Source: Sphingomonadales bacterium UBA7471
Lineage (GTDB): Bacteria > Pseudomonadota > Alphaproteobacteria > Sphingomonadales > Sphingomonadaceae
Length of the DNA stretch: 64,000 nt
NCBI GenBank assembly: GCA_002479765.1
Contig: DLOZ01000010.1
Location: forward strand, 100,042-164,041
Direction of reading: 5' to 3'
Position 1 is the stretch's first letter. Each line of letters starts with the position of its first letter. Positions 26,445 through 35,427 of the stretch are shown here, piece by piece. A program made the translations under genes and the position numbers. The notes beneath the pieces are model-generated. The model saw only the letters and a list, made by a program, of their open reading frames with translations, searched no databases and had not been told where the DNA came from.

Positions 26445-28256
26445 TTATGCCTGTGGGACGGCTTCTTCTTCGGCTTCGCTTTGCTGCCTTGCCCACATTT
26501 CGGCATAGAGGCCGCCTTTGCGCAGCAGTTCATTATGCGTCCCTTGTTCGGCAACGCGCCCAGCATCCAAAACCATGATCTGGTCGGCATCGACGATGGT
26601 CGACAGCCGGTGGGCGATGATGATTGTCGTGCGGCGTTCCGAAATGCGGTCAAGCGTCGCCTGAATTTCGGCCTCGGTGCGGCTATCGAGCGCGCTGGTC
26701 GCTTCATCAAGGATGAGGATTGGCGGGTTTTTCAGCAAGGTCCGTGCGATAGCCACGCGCTGCTTTTCCCCGCCGGACAGTTTCAACCCGCGTTCGCCGA
26801 CCTTGGCGGCATATTGCTCCGGCAGTGACTCGATAAAGCCATGAATCGATGCGCCGCGTGCGGCCTCTTCGATTTCGCTTTGGCTCGATCCCTCACGGCC
26901 ATAACCGATATTATAGCCGATGCTGTCGTTGAACAGCACGGTGTCCTGCGGCACAATGCCGATGACGCTGCGCAGGCTGGATTGCGTCACATCGCGCAGA
27001 TCCTGCCCGTCGATGGTAATGCGGCCGCCGGTGATGTCGTAAAAACGGTATAGCAGCCGCGCAATGGTCGACTTGCCCGCGCCCGACGGCCCCACCACCG
27101 CAAGCGTATGCCCGGGCTCAATTTTGAAGCTGACGCCATTCAGGATTTGCCGGTCGGGGTCATAGCCAAAACGCACATCTTCAAACGCCACCGCGCCGCC
27201 CGACACGGCCAAGGCAGGCGCACCGGGCTTATCGGTGATTTCGGCGGGTGTATCGATCAGGTCGAACATCGCGGCCATATCCGTCAGGCCTTGGCGAATG
27301 GTGCGATACACCATTCCGAGCATATCCAGCGGCCGGAACAGCTGCGCCAACAAGGTGTTGACGGTGACAACGTCGCCCGTTGTAAACTGCCCGCGCGACC
27401 AGCCCCAGACAACATAGCCCATGGCGCCGGCCATCATCACATTGGTGATCAGCGACTGCCCGATATTCAGCGCGGCCAGCGAGTTTTCCGATTTGACGGC
27501 CGCGTTCGCATAATGGTGAACCACCTCAGCATAGCGCTGCGTCTCGCGCTTTTCAGCGTTGAAATATTTGACCGTTTCATAATTGAGCAGACTATCGACC
27601 GACTTTGCACCGGTCTGTGTATCGAGCTCGTTCATTTCCTCGCGCAATTTGTTGCGCCAGTTGGTGACGACCGCAGTATAGACGATGTAGCCCATCACCA
27701 TGATGAGCGTCGCCGCGACCATGCCCCAACCAAATTCAATCTTGAAATATGCGGAGACCAAAACAAGCTCAAGCACCGTCGGCGCGATGTTGAACAGCAG
27801 GAAATAGAGCATGATATCGATGCTCTTCGTCCCGCGTTCGATAACCTTGGTCACCGCACCTGTCCGGCGGTTCATATGAAAACGCATCGATAGGTTATGC
27901 AAATGGCTGAACACATTTTCGGCCAAACGGCGGGTGGCGTCTTGCCCGACGCGCTCAAAAACCACGTTGCGCAGATTGTCGAACAACACGCCGCCAAAAC
28001 GCCCGCCGACATATGCCGCAACTAATGCGATTGCGATCGCGACGCTGTCCTCCATGCCAGGGACCATCCGGTCGATCGCTTCGCCATAAACTAATGCGGT
28101 GCCAACCTGGATGAACTTTGAAACAACCACCAGCAACAGCGCAAATATAATGCGTGCGCGCAGGCCATTTTCGCCCTTTGGCCATAAATATGGCAAGAAC
28201 CGCCGCATCACGGCGAAATCGGGCTTGGCATCTGAACTGGGGGCTAATGGTGGCAC
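26445..28256 (-). CDS. Atm1-type ABC exporter (fused membrane and ATPase domains)
   Basis: A 603-residue half-transporter with six membrane helices (about residues 35-330) and a C-terminal ATPase domain. The intracellular loop RFHMNRRTGAVTKVIERG and the segment LYFLLFNIAPTVLELV resemble ATM1/HMT1, which export glutathione persulfide-like or metal-glutathione compounds. The ATPase has Walker A GPSGAGKST (about 388-396), the signature LSGGEKQR (about 488) and Walker B ILILDEATSALD. It would act as a homodimer in the inner membrane in Fe-S cluster related or heavy-metal stress export. It lies 81 bases upstream of recQ in the transcription direction, with no functional link. Confidence 0.9.
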   Translation of the reverse strand: MPPLAPSSDAKPDFAVMRRFLPYLWPKGENGLRARIIFALLLVVVSKFIQVGTALVYGEAIDRMVPGMEDSVAIAIALVAAYVGGRFGGVLFDNLRNVVFERVGQDATRRLAENVFSHLHNLSMRFHMNRRTGAVTKVIERGTKSIDIMLYFLLFNIAPTVLELVLVSAYFKIEFGWGMVAATLIMVMGYIVYTAVVTNWRNKLREEMNELDTQTGAKSVDSLLNYETVKYFNAEKRETQRYAEVVHHYANAAVKSENSLAALNIGQSLITNVMMAGAMGYVVWGWSRGQFTTGDVVTVNTLLAQLFRPLDMLGMVYRTIRQGLTDMAAMFDLIDTPAEITDKPGAPALAVSGGAVAFEDVRFGYDPDRQILNGVSFKIEPGHTLAVVGPSGAGKSTIARLLYRFYDITGGRITIDGQDLRDVTQSSLRSVIGIVPQDTVLFNDSIGYNIGYGREGSSQSEIEEAARGASIHGFIESLPEQYAAKVGERGLKLSGGEKQRVAIARTLLKNPPILILDEATSALDSRTEAEIQATLDRISERRTTIIIAHRLSTIVDADQIMVLDAGRVAEQGTHNELLRKGGLYAEMWARQQSEAEEEAVPQA

Positions 28257-28297
28257 AGGGGCCGTATAATTAGATTAAGCGAAAGCGCAAACGTCCA

Positions 28298-28567
28298 TCA
28301 TGCGCGCCCCGAAAGCAGCAACCATGTCGCGACCGCGTTAATAACCGTATACACCCCATAGGTCAGCGCGACCGCCACCGACCCGTCATGTGCGAAGTAC
28401 AGCGCGCCCATCAGCAACGCCAGTTCAATGGCGTAGCTGCCATAGGGACTGAAATGCGGGCTGAAGTAGCGCTTGGATTCTTCAACGAAGGGATGTCCGG
28501 ATTCTGAAACTGCCTTGTGCATGGCAAAATTGGCAACGCCCATCACGAAGCAGACAATCAGCAGCAT
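28298..28567 (-). CDS. Small membrane protein, unknown
   Basis: An 89-residue protein with three hydrophobic segments: MLLIVCFVMGVANFAMH, SYAIELALLMGALYFA and a C-terminal AVALTYGVYTVINAVATWLLL. I do not recognise a named family. It follows the AI-2E family transporter gene with a 9-base gap and is followed by the Atm1-type exporter gene after 41 bases, so it is probably part of the same transcript. No catalytic residues stand out. Confidence 0.65.
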   Translation of the reverse strand: MLLIVCFVMGVANFAMHKAVSESGHPFVEESKRYFSPHFSPYGSYAIELALLMGALYFAHDGSVAVALTYGVYTVINAVATWLLLSGRA

Positions 28568-28576
28568 AAACTTGCT

Positions 28577-29713
28577 TTATGGTCCTTCGCGGATCGCGCG
28601 CGCTTCATTGCGTTCCGATTGCCGCTCAAGCGCGACCTTAATCATCGCGATAATGGGGTCTGCCAGTGCAAGACCCAAAATGCCAAACAAAGCGCCGAAA
28701 AGGATCTGCGCGCCAAGCACGAGCGCTGGCGCTAAATCCACCGCGCGTTTGGCGACCATTGGGACGATCAGATAGCCGTCGACCATCTGAACTACGAAAT
28801 ATACAAAGACGGCATATAGACCGACATCAACACCCGCCGAAAATCCAACGAGGATGATGAGTGCGCCCGACACGATAGCGCCGATATTGGGCAAAAACGC
28901 CAACAGTCCCGTGAGTACACCCAAAAGCGCCGCCATGGGTACGCCGCCAAGGCTGAGCAATATCCATGTGCCAAAACCTTCCACCGCCATACCGAGTAAC
29001 CGGCCAGCCATCAGGCGGCGCAACACGCTGCCCATTTTGGCGGCGGTGACATAGAAATGCTCGCGCTCCGCCAGAGGCAGCATCCATGCGACACCGCGTT
29101 CATACATACGTGGTTCGGCGGCAATGAATATGGCGAGCACCAGCATCATCGCCATGTTGGTCACTGTGCCAACCACCGAAGAGACCGCGGCAGTTACGCG
29201 GCCGACCGAATTCAAAATCTGCGTACCGAAGCTTTTGACATCTTCTGCCGATATGTTGAATCCGGCAGCAGCGATGCGGTTGCCAATGGTTTCAATCTGC
29301 GTTTCGACAATAGCCTGAAGGCTGGCAGCCTGCGCGGCAAGCTCGGACCCGGTAAATACAAATGTCCAATATATGAAACCGAATACGGCAAGGACGACGA
29401 TGGTCAAGCGGATACCGCGCGGGATCGGCAACACCCGGCCAAGCAAACGTGCGCCGCCATCAAGCATCGCCGCAAGGACAAGACCGCCCATGATGAGCAA
29501 TAATGGCTGGGCTAACCATACAAGTCCGAAAACAAGCAGCGTCATGCCAATCCAGACCGCCGCCCGTTTGATCTCGGTACGGATTATGGGGTCGTAAAGC
29601 TCTGTCGGGCCTACCTCTTCGCGAAATGCGTCTTCCTGCACCGCAGGTTTTCTGCGTGTGCGCCGCGCCTTGGCGGGTTTTGCGGTAGGGGTGTCTTTCG
29701 CGATATCATTCAC
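28577..29713 (-). CDS. AI-2E family transporter (PerM/TqsA-like)
   Basis: A polytopic membrane protein of 378 residues from this start. After a basic, Ala/Lys/Pro-rich cytoplasmic N-terminus, eight hydrophobic segments follow, ending with ALFGILGLALADPIIAMI, close to the GFLGLLLADPL segment that marks the AI-2E exporter family (TqsA, PerM). Members export quorum-sensing AI-2 or act as Na+/H+ antiporters; the cargo here is unknown. The GTG at 29713 is preferred because AAAGG lies about nine bases upstream and it overlaps the lepB stop by eight bases; another GTG at 29758 would lengthen the overlap to 53 bases. The small membrane protein gene follows. Confidence 0.85.
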   Translation of the reverse strand: MNDIAKDTPTAKPAKARRTRRKPAVQEDAFREEVGPTELYDPIIRTEIKRAAVWIGMTLLVFGLVWLAQPLLLIMGGLVLAAMLDGGARLLGRVLPIPRGIRLTIVVLAVFGFIYWTFVFTGSELAAQAASLQAIVETQIETIGNRIAAAGFNISAEDVKSFGTQILNSVGRVTAAVSSVVGTVTNMAMMLVLAIFIAAEPRMYERGVAWMLPLAEREHFYVTAAKMGSVLRRLMAGRLLGMAVEGFGTWILLSLGGVPMAALLGVLTGLLAFLPNIGAIVSGALIILVGFSAGVDVGLYAVFVYFVVQMVDGYLIVPMVAKRAVDLAPALVLGAQILFGALFGILGLALADPIIAMIKVALERQSERNEARAIREGP

Positions 29714-30650
29714 TTGAACGGACCTTTTTGGGACGTAGACTGGTGCCCGCGCGGTCACCGCGCAACGATGAAATCCACGTTGCCGGGTTTAAACTCGTGC
29801 TGCCATCGACCGAGAAGGTAATGATTTCCGCGCGGCCGCCGATGCGGTCCCATGATACTGGGCCGCCAAGGCCGCCCAGCGCTTCGGGTACGCGGCTGTC
29901 CGAGCTATTGTCCCGGTTGTCGCCCATCAAGAACACATGGCCTGCGGGTATTTTTACAGGTTCCATGTCATCGGTCTCGCGTCTGCGGGCATCGATGGTG
30001 TCATATTGCACGCCATTGGGCAGCGTTTCACGAATGACGGGCAAATGACATGTCATGACGCCATCATCGCCGCGCGTCAGTGCGCCCGGGAAATCATAAT
30101 CATTGCATGGATTATTGGCATCGACAGGCAAAACCAGATTGGGCTGGGTCTCTTGCTTCACGGGTTTGCCGTTCAGGAAAATCTGACCTTCGCGCAAGGC
30201 AATCGTGTCACCGGGCAGGCCAATGACGCGTTTGATCCAGTCCTGATATTTGCCCTTCGGCGTCAAAATGACAATATCGCCACGGGCCGGCATTTTCCCC
30301 CAGACCCGCGTCTCGCTCTCCGGAAGCGGGACGGCCAGCGCCTCTACTTCCTCGCGCAGCACCAGCCAGTGAAATATCGCAACCGGATTGGGAATGGTGG
30401 GCGACACATGGCTCCAGCCATATGGATATTTGCTCACGAACAACCGGTCACCCACCAGCAATGTCGGCATCATCGATATTGACGGGATATAAAAGGGCTT
30501 TGCAATGAAGCTGTGAAACGCAAGAACGGCGATCAACAGCCAGAACATCCCTTTGATTTCCGCCCAGGCAGCCGACACCCAGCCGGGTTTTTCAGGGGTT
30601 GGGGTGGACGGGACATTGGGGTCGATAGTGTCGGTGGTCAAACTGGTCAT
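29706..30650 (-). CDS. lepB: Signal peptidase I
   Basis: A 314-residue inner membrane protease that removes Sec and Tat signal peptides in the periplasm. A hydrophobic anchor (about residues 33-50) precedes the catalytic S59 in IPSISMMPTLL; K140 in DWIKRVIGLPGD is the general base, and LMGDNRDNSSDSR is the conserved C-terminal box. The start at 30650 overlaps the acpS stop (ATGA). The gene is the fourth in a pyrE-pdxJ-acpS-lepB operon. In many alphaproteobacteria rnc and era follow lepB; here an AI-2E transporter gene does instead. Confidence 0.95.
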   Translation of the reverse strand: MTSLTTDTIDPNVPSTPTPEKPGWVSAAWAEIKGMFWLLIAVLAFHSFIAKPFYIPSISMMPTLLVGDRLFVSKYPYGWSHVSPTIPNPVAIFHWLVLREEVEALAVPLPESETRVWGKMPARGDIVILTPKGKYQDWIKRVIGLPGDTIALREGQIFLNGKPVKQETQPNLVLPVDANNPCNDYDFPGALTRGDDGVMTCHLPVIRETLPNGVQYDTIDARRRETDDMEPVKIPAGHVFLMGDNRDNSSDSRVPEALGGLGGPVSWDRIGGRAEIITFSVDGSTSLNPATWISSLRGDRAGTSLRPKKVRSSE

Positions 30651-31057
30651 GCCTTTTGCGATGGTAACGCTTCGATAATGACAAATGCCTGCGCCCATGG
30701 ATGGTCATCAGTCAGTGTCAGATGAATATGGGCGTCATAGCCCGAAGGAATCATTGCGTCGAGCCGCGCTTTTGCGCCGCCGGTCAGCGCCAGCGTTGGC
30801 GCGCCCGACGGTGCGTTGACGACGCCAATATCTTTCATGAACACGCCATGTTTGAATCCGGTTCCAACAGCTTTGGAAAAAGCCTCTTTGGCTGCAAAGC
30901 GTTTGGCATATGTGCCCGCCCGGGTGAATGGCCGCTTGCCAGCTTTGGCACGTTCGATGTCGGTAAAGACGCGCTTTTCAAACCGTTCGCCAAAGCGCTC
31001 AAGCGAATGTGCGATGCGCTCAATATTACATAGGTCGGAACCAAGCCCGATTATCAC
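30647..31057 (-). CDS. acpS: Holo-[acyl-carrier-protein] synthase
   Basis: A 136-residue phosphopantetheinyl transferase that moves 4'-phosphopantetheine from CoA to apo-ACP. The two magnesium-binding signatures are present: D8 in GLGSDLCNIERI and E58 in RFAAKEAFSKAVGTG. Length is typical. The ATG at 31057 overlaps the pdxJ stop by four bases, and its own stop overlaps the lepB start, so the genes are coupled translationally. It supports fatty acid and lipid synthesis. Confidence 0.96.
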   Translation of the reverse strand: MIIGLGSDLCNIERIAHSLERFGERFEKRVFTDIERAKAGKRPFTRAGTYAKRFAAKEAFSKAVGTGFKHGVFMKDIGVVNAPSGAPTLALTGGAKARLDAMIPSGYDAHIHLTLTDDHPWAQAFVIIEALPSQKA

Positions 31058-31794
31058 CGCGCGAGATCCATTAACGTCCGCATCTTCCGGACGCTTTCCT
31101 CCAAGCCGATGAAGATCGCCTCCCCAATCAGATAATGCCCGATATTCAACTCCGCAATCTGGGGAATGGCGGCGATGGGTTGGACATTTTCAAATGTCAG
31201 GCCATGGCCAGCATGCGGTTCGATGCCATTTTTAGCCGCAAGCGCGGCCGCATCCGCAATACGGCGAAGCTCTATTTCGCGTTCTTCGCCTTCTGCATAT
31301 GCATATTTGCCGGTGTGAAATTCAACCACGGGCGCTTTCAGGCGGATCGCCGCTTCAATCTGGCGGGCGTCTGGTTCAATGAACAAGCTTACGCGAATGC
31401 CTGCGTCCGCCAGCCGCGTAACGATGGGCGCGAGATGATTATGTTGCCCCGCGGCATCAAGCCCGCCCTCGGTCGTGCGTTCTTCGCGCCGTTCGGGGAC
31501 GATGCACGCAGCATGCGGCTTATGCCGCAGCGCAATTTCCAGCATTTCGTCGGTTGCCGCCATTTCCAAGTTAATGGGCAAGCGAATTTCCCGCATAATC
31601 GCGTCGAGGTCAGCATCGCGAATATGCCGGCGGTCTTCGCGCAAATGGACGGTGATGCCATCGCCGCCCGCTGCCTCCACCATATAGGCGGCGCGCATCG
31701 GGTCAGGGTGCATGCCGCCACGCGCATTTCGGATCGTCGCAACATGGTCGATATTGACGCCAAGGCGCAGACGAGACGAATGCTCTATCTTCAT
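31054..31794 (-). CDS. pdxJ: Pyridoxine 5'-phosphate synthase
   Basis: A 246-residue TIM-barrel enzyme that condenses 3-amino-2-oxopropyl phosphate with deoxyxylulose 5-phosphate, the last ring-forming step of vitamin B6 synthesis by the DXP-dependent route. Family signatures are LGVNIDHVATIRNARGG near the N-terminus, ITVHLREDRRHI, LEMAATDEM and the C-terminal GHGL, ELNIGHYLIGEAIF. The start overlaps the pyrE stop by four bases. It is the second gene of the pyrE-pdxJ-acpS-lepB operon. Confidence 0.97.
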   Translation of the reverse strand: MKIEHSSRLRLGVNIDHVATIRNARGGMHPDPMRAAYMVEAAGGDGITVHLREDRRHIRDADLDAIMREIRLPINLEMAATDEMLEIALRHKPHAACIVPERREERTTEGGLDAAGQHNHLAPIVTRLADAGIRVSLFIEPDARQIEAAIRLKAPVVEFHTGKYAYAEGEEREIELRRIADAAALAAKNGIEPHAGHGLTFENVQPIAAIPQIAELNIGHYLIGEAIFIGLEESVRKMRTLMDLAR

Positions 31795-32372
31795 AGCTTC
31801 CGGCTACCGGGCTTTACCGCCTCGGTCGCCGCCAATTCGGGCGGCAATTCATCTGGCGCATAGGTTGGAAAGTTCAACTGAATCAGCGGGTAGAAGGGAA
31901 CGCCGAGGTCGACGGTACCTGCCGAACGGTCGACCACAGCGCCAGCGGCAATGACATGCCCGCCCGCGGCTTCGATCGCGGCGATAGCCTCACGCGATGA
32001 CAGGCCAGTCGTTACGACGTCTTCCATCATAAGGACTTTGGTGCCTGGTGTGATCGTAAAGCCGCGGCGCAGACCAAAGACACCATCGGGGCGTTCCACG
32101 AACATCGCATCAACGCCAAGCGCACGACCCATTTCATGGCCGATGATCAGGCCACCCATGGCCGGGGAAATGACAGCTTGGATCTCGTTTCGCAGCTCGC
32201 GCGGCATTTTTTGTGTCAGTGCCAAGGCAATCCGCCCCGCACGTTCGGGGTTCATCAGCAGGCGTGCGCACTGAAGATAATAGGCGCTGTGGCGGCCGGA
32301 CGACAGCAGGAAATGTCCTTCGAGCAGTGCGTCGACGCTACGGAATTCAGATAATATTTCATCTTCGGTCAT
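31791..32372 (-). CDS. pyrE: Orotate phosphoribosyltransferase
   Basis: A 193-residue enzyme that joins orotate to PRPP to make OMP in pyrimidine synthesis. The PRPP-binding motif is VLMMEDVVTTGLSSREA (about residues 110-126); GHFLLSSGRHSAYYLQC at the N-terminus is the substrate-facing segment of this class. Length matches short PyrE forms. The start at 32372 (MTEDEILSEF) aligns with the family; the frame is open for 30 codons upstream without homology. It is the first gene of the minus-strand operon and diverges from coxB. Confidence 0.93.
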   Translation of the reverse strand: MTEDEILSEFRSVDALLEGHFLLSSGRHSAYYLQCARLLMNPERAGRIALALTQKMPRELRNEIQAVISPAMGGLIIGHEMGRALGVDAMFVERPDGVFGLRRGFTITPGTKVLMMEDVVTTGLSSREAIAAIEAAGGHVIAAGAVVDRSAGTVDLGVPFYPLIQLNFPTYAPDELPPELAATEAVKPGSRKL

Positions 32373-32491
32373 GATCGGGAGATTTTTCCTGGCTGGCGAA
32401 TGTTGTGTTTTGCATCTTCCGTTTAGCGGATTGCAACGCAAATAGGTAGAAGAGTGGAGCAATTAAATGCTAAAAATCATGAATCGACCGC

Positions 32492-32520
32492 TTGAGGGTT
32501 CAGATAAGCGCGCCTATAGG
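32492..32520 (+). promoter_or_regulatory. Predicted sigma-70-type promoter of the cox operon
   Basis: TTGAGG at 32492-32497 and TATAGG at 32515-32520 are separated by exactly 17 bases and point towards coxB. A transcript from it would have a leader of about 75 bases containing two GC-rich stems: GCGCG/CGCGC around the -10 and start region, and GACCCTCC (32533-32540) with GGGGGGTC (32544-32551), which pair with one wobble around an AAC loop. The second stem may affect message stability or translation. No promoter experiment is implied. Confidence 0.45.
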
Positions 32521-32600
32521 TCGCGCGAGTCCGACCCTCCAACGGGGGGTCAGGCCTACGCAATATTTCTGCGTCGCACCAAGAATACGGGGCTAAATTG

Positions 32601-33698
32601 ATGATTATGTTGAAGAAATTTCTGGTTTTAATGGCTGCCATGGCAATGCCGTCATTGGCTTTGGCGCAACCTGCGAATCCCGCGCCTGCGCCAGTCACGA
32701 AAGAAGTGGCCGCACCGGTTGTCGCAACGCCAGCCGCAGCAGCGCCTGCTGCCGCTGAAGCAGCAGCGCCAGCCGCCGCTGCGCCAAAATCGATGGATGG
32801 TTCGCTTCCTGGCTACACGCCAATGCGTCCTGACTATGCCAATAGCGTCGGCATGCCAAAGCCGAAGGAAGTCGATTTTCAGGAACAGTTCAGCGCCAAC
32901 GGTCAATATGCGAAATGGATTAACAACTCCATTTTGTTGCCAATCATCACGATCATTTCGCTCTTCGTTCTTGGCTTGCTGCTGTGGGTCATCGTCCGGT
33001 TCAATCGCCGCGTAAACCCTGTCCCTTCAAAGACGACGCACAATACCTTCATTGAGGTTGTTTGGACGTTGGTTCCCGTCCTCATCCTTCTTGGCATTGC
33101 TTACCCATCGCTCGACTTGCTTGCCAAGCAGTTCAAGCCAGCACCGGCAGACGCCGTGACCATTAAGGCGACTGGCTATCAGTGGTATTGGGGTTATACC
33201 TATCCTGACCATGGCGGCTTTGAAGTTGTGTCTAACATGCTCAAAGAGGAAGGCGATGTTGCCAAGGGCGAGCGCTTCCGTACTGAAAATGACGGCCCGA
33301 AGTTGATGGCTGCAGACAATCGTATGGTCGTGCCAGCGGGCGTTCCACTCCGCATTCAGACAACGGCTGCCGACGTCATCCACGCTTTTGCCGTACCATC
33401 GCTGTGGTTCAAGCTTGATGCCGTCCCCGGCCGCTTGAATGAAAAGTCGCTGACGATCACGAAGCCAGGCGTCTATTTCGGACAATGTTCGGAGCTGTGC
33501 GGTGCACGGCATGCGTTCATGCCTATCGTTGTAGAGGCCCTGCCGCCAGAAAAGTTTGCGGCATGGGTGAAGGCGCAAGGCGGCACGATGCCCGGCGCTG
33601 AAAAGCCAGCACCAGCAGCACCAGCCGTAGCTGCCCCTGCAGCCGCTGCACCAACCACTGACCCAGTCGCTGCCCCTGTCGCAGCGCCAACCAAGTAA
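32601..33698 (+). CDS. coxB: Cytochrome c oxidase subunit II
   Basis: A 365-residue subunit carrying the CuA centre that takes electrons from cytochrome c. A signal peptide (to about residue 20, SLALA) is followed by an Ala/Pro-rich stretch, two membrane helices (about residues 115-138 and 155-178) and the periplasmic cupredoxin domain. CuA ligands are visible in DVIHAFAVPS and in GQCSELCGARHAFM near residues 295-308. The C-terminus is again Ala/Pro-rich, probably disordered. The ATG at 32601 was chosen; a neighbouring TTG is one codon upstream. It is first in the cox operon. Confidence 0.95.
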   Translation: MIMLKKFLVLMAAMAMPSLALAQPANPAPAPVTKEVAAPVVATPAAAAPAAAEAAAPAAAAPKSMDGSLPGYTPMRPDYANSVGMPKPKEVDFQEQFSANGQYAKWINNSILLPIITIISLFVLGLLLWVIVRFNRRVNPVPSKTTHNTFIEVVWTLVPVLILLGIAYPSLDLLAKQFKPAPADAVTIKATGYQWYWGYTYPDHGGFEVVSNMLKEEGDVAKGERFRTENDGPKLMAADNRMVVPAGVPLRIQTTAADVIHAFAVPSLWFKLDAVPGRLNEKSLTITKPGVYFGQCSELCGARHAFMPIVVEALPPEKFAAWVKAQGGTMPGAEKPAPAAPAVAAPAAAAPTTDPVAAPVAAPTK

Positions 33699-33711
33699 AA
33701 AGGCCAGACTG

Positions 33712-35379
33712 ATGACCACGATTGCCGCAACAGGTACAGACCTCCACGCGCATGACCATCATGACGCAGATCACAAGCCAGGCTTCTTCGCGCGTTGGTT
33801 TATGTCGACCAACCACAAGGATATCGGCACGCTCTATTTGATCTTTGCGATTTTTGCAGGGATCATCGGCGGCGCAATTTCTGGCCTTATGCGCCTTGAA
33901 CTTGCTGCGCCGGGTATCCAGTATCTTCAGGGCTGGGCATCCATGATGGCCGGCAAGGAAGCGTCTTTGGACGAAGCCTATCATATGTGGAACGTGCTGA
34001 TCACCGCCCACGGCCTGATCATGGTGTTCTTCATGGTCATGCCAGCCATCATCGGTGGTTTCGGCAACTGGTTCGTGCCGCTTATGATTGGTGCGCCAGA
34101 TATGGCGTTCCCACGTATGAACAATGTCAGCTTCTGGCTGACGGTTGTTGCGTTCATCATGTTGCTCGGCTCCAGCTTCGTACCCGGTGGTACAGGTCTT
34201 GGCGCCGGTACGGGTTGGACAGTGTACGCGCCGCTTTCGACGTCCGGTTCCGTTGGACCTGCGGTCGATATGGCGATCTTCTCGCTTCACCTTGCAGGTG
34301 CGGCGTCGATCCTGGGTGCGATCAACTTCATCACGACCATCTTCAACATGCGCGCGCCCGGCATGACGCTGCATAAAATGCCGCTGTTTGTCTGGTCCGT
34401 GCTTGTGACCGCATTCCTTCTGTTGCTCGCATTGCCCGTATTGGCTGCGGCTATCACGATGCTTTTGGTTGACCGTAACTTTGGCGGCGCATTCTTTGAT
34501 GCGGCTGCCGGCGGGGACCCTGTATTGTATCAGCATCTGTTCTGGTTCTTCGGACATCCTGAAGTGTACATCATGATTTTGCCAGGCTTTGGCATCATCA
34601 GCCAGATCGTCGCGACGTTCAGCCGCAAGCCCGTCTTCGGTTATCTCGGCATGGCCTATGCCATGGTCGCAATCGGTGTTGTTGGCTTCGTCGTTTGGGC
34701 GCACCACATGTTCACCACGGGCATGAGCGTTGATATGAAGATGTACTTCACCGCGGCAACGATGGTGATTGCGGTGCCAACCGGCATTAAGATCTTCAGC
34801 TGGATCGCCACCATGTGGGGCGGTTCGGTCAGCTTCAAAACGCCAATGGTTTGGGCAATGGGCTTCATCTTCATGTTCACCGTTGGTGGCGTGACCGGTG
34901 TTGTGCTCGCCAACGGCGGTCTCGACGACAATTTGCACGACACATATTATGTTGTCGCCCACTTCCATTATGTGTTGTCGCTTGGTGCGGTCTTCTCGCT
35001 CTTCGCTGGCTTCTATTACTGGTTTGGCAAGATGTCGGGTCGTCACCTGAACGAATTTTTGGGCCATCTGCACTTCTGGGTGTTCTTCATTGGCGTGAAC
35101 GTCTTGTTCTTCCCAATGCACTTCCTCGGAAACTCCGGCATGCCACGTCGCTACCCCGATTATCCAGAGGCATTTGCCTATTGGAACGGCGTTGCGTCGA
35201 CCGGCTATGCCATCATGGCTGTCGGTATCCTGATATTCTTCGTCAACGTGATCTGGTCTTTGTTGGCCGGTCGCCGCGCGGAAGACAATTATTGGGGTGA
35301 AGGTGCGACAACGCTTGAGTGGACTTTGACGAGCCCTCCACCATATCACCAGTTCGAAACGCTGCCGGTTATCAAGTAA
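33712..35379 (+). CDS. coxA: Cytochrome c oxidase subunit I
   Basis: A 555-residue, 12-helix subunit with haem a and the haem a3-CuB site where oxygen is reduced and protons are pumped. Visible landmarks are the low-spin haem ligand in LITAHGLIMVFF, the WFFGHPEVYIMILPGFG segment with the CuB histidine and the cross-linked Tyr, AHHMFTTG with two CuB histidines, and VAHFHYVLSLGAVF with the haem a3 and haem a ligands. The N-terminal region also contains the D-channel asparagine/aspartate helix (GGFGNWFVPLMIGAPDMAFPRMNN). AAAAGG lies upstream of the ATG. Follows coxB by 13 bases. Confidence 0.98.
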   Translation: MTTIAATGTDLHAHDHHDADHKPGFFARWFMSTNHKDIGTLYLIFAIFAGIIGGAISGLMRLELAAPGIQYLQGWASMMAGKEASLDEAYHMWNVLITAHGLIMVFFMVMPAIIGGFGNWFVPLMIGAPDMAFPRMNNVSFWLTVVAFIMLLGSSFVPGGTGLGAGTGWTVYAPLSTSGSVGPAVDMAIFSLHLAGAASILGAINFITTIFNMRAPGMTLHKMPLFVWSVLVTAFLLLLALPVLAAAITMLLVDRNFGGAFFDAAAGGDPVLYQHLFWFFGHPEVYIMILPGFGIISQIVATFSRKPVFGYLGMAYAMVAIGVVGFVVWAHHMFTTGMSVDMKMYFTAATMVIAVPTGIKIFSWIATMWGGSVSFKTPMVWAMGFIFMFTVGGVTGVVLANGGLDDNLHDTYYVVAHFHYVLSLGAVFSLFAGFYYWFGKMSGRHLNEFLGHLHFWVFFIGVNVLFFPMHFLGNSGMPRRYPDYPEAFAYWNGVASTGYAIMAVGILIFFVNVIWSLLAGRRAEDNYWGEGATTLEWTLTSPPPYHQFETLPVIK

Positions 35380-35381
35380 CC

Positions 35382-35398
35382 GGCGGCGGTTCGCCGCT
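35382..35398 (+). promoter_or_regulatory. Stem-loop after coxA
   Basis: In the 48-base gap between coxA and ctaB, GCGGCG (35383-35388) and CGCCGC (35392-35397) form a perfect 6-pair stem around GTT, with one further G-T pair outside. No T-run follows, so it is more likely an mRNA processing or stability element that sets subunit messages apart from the assembly-factor messages than a terminator. Confidence 0.45.
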
Positions 35399-35427
35399 TC
35401 AAAGCTTTAAGGCGTTTGGATACGGAC

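Noticed and set aside
33523..35349. A 608-codon open frame on the minus strand opposite coxB/coxA
   Set aside because: It is antisense to two certain oxidase genes; its protein is dominated by His, Glu, Asp and Arg, as expected from reading a membrane-protein gene backwards, with no known domain.
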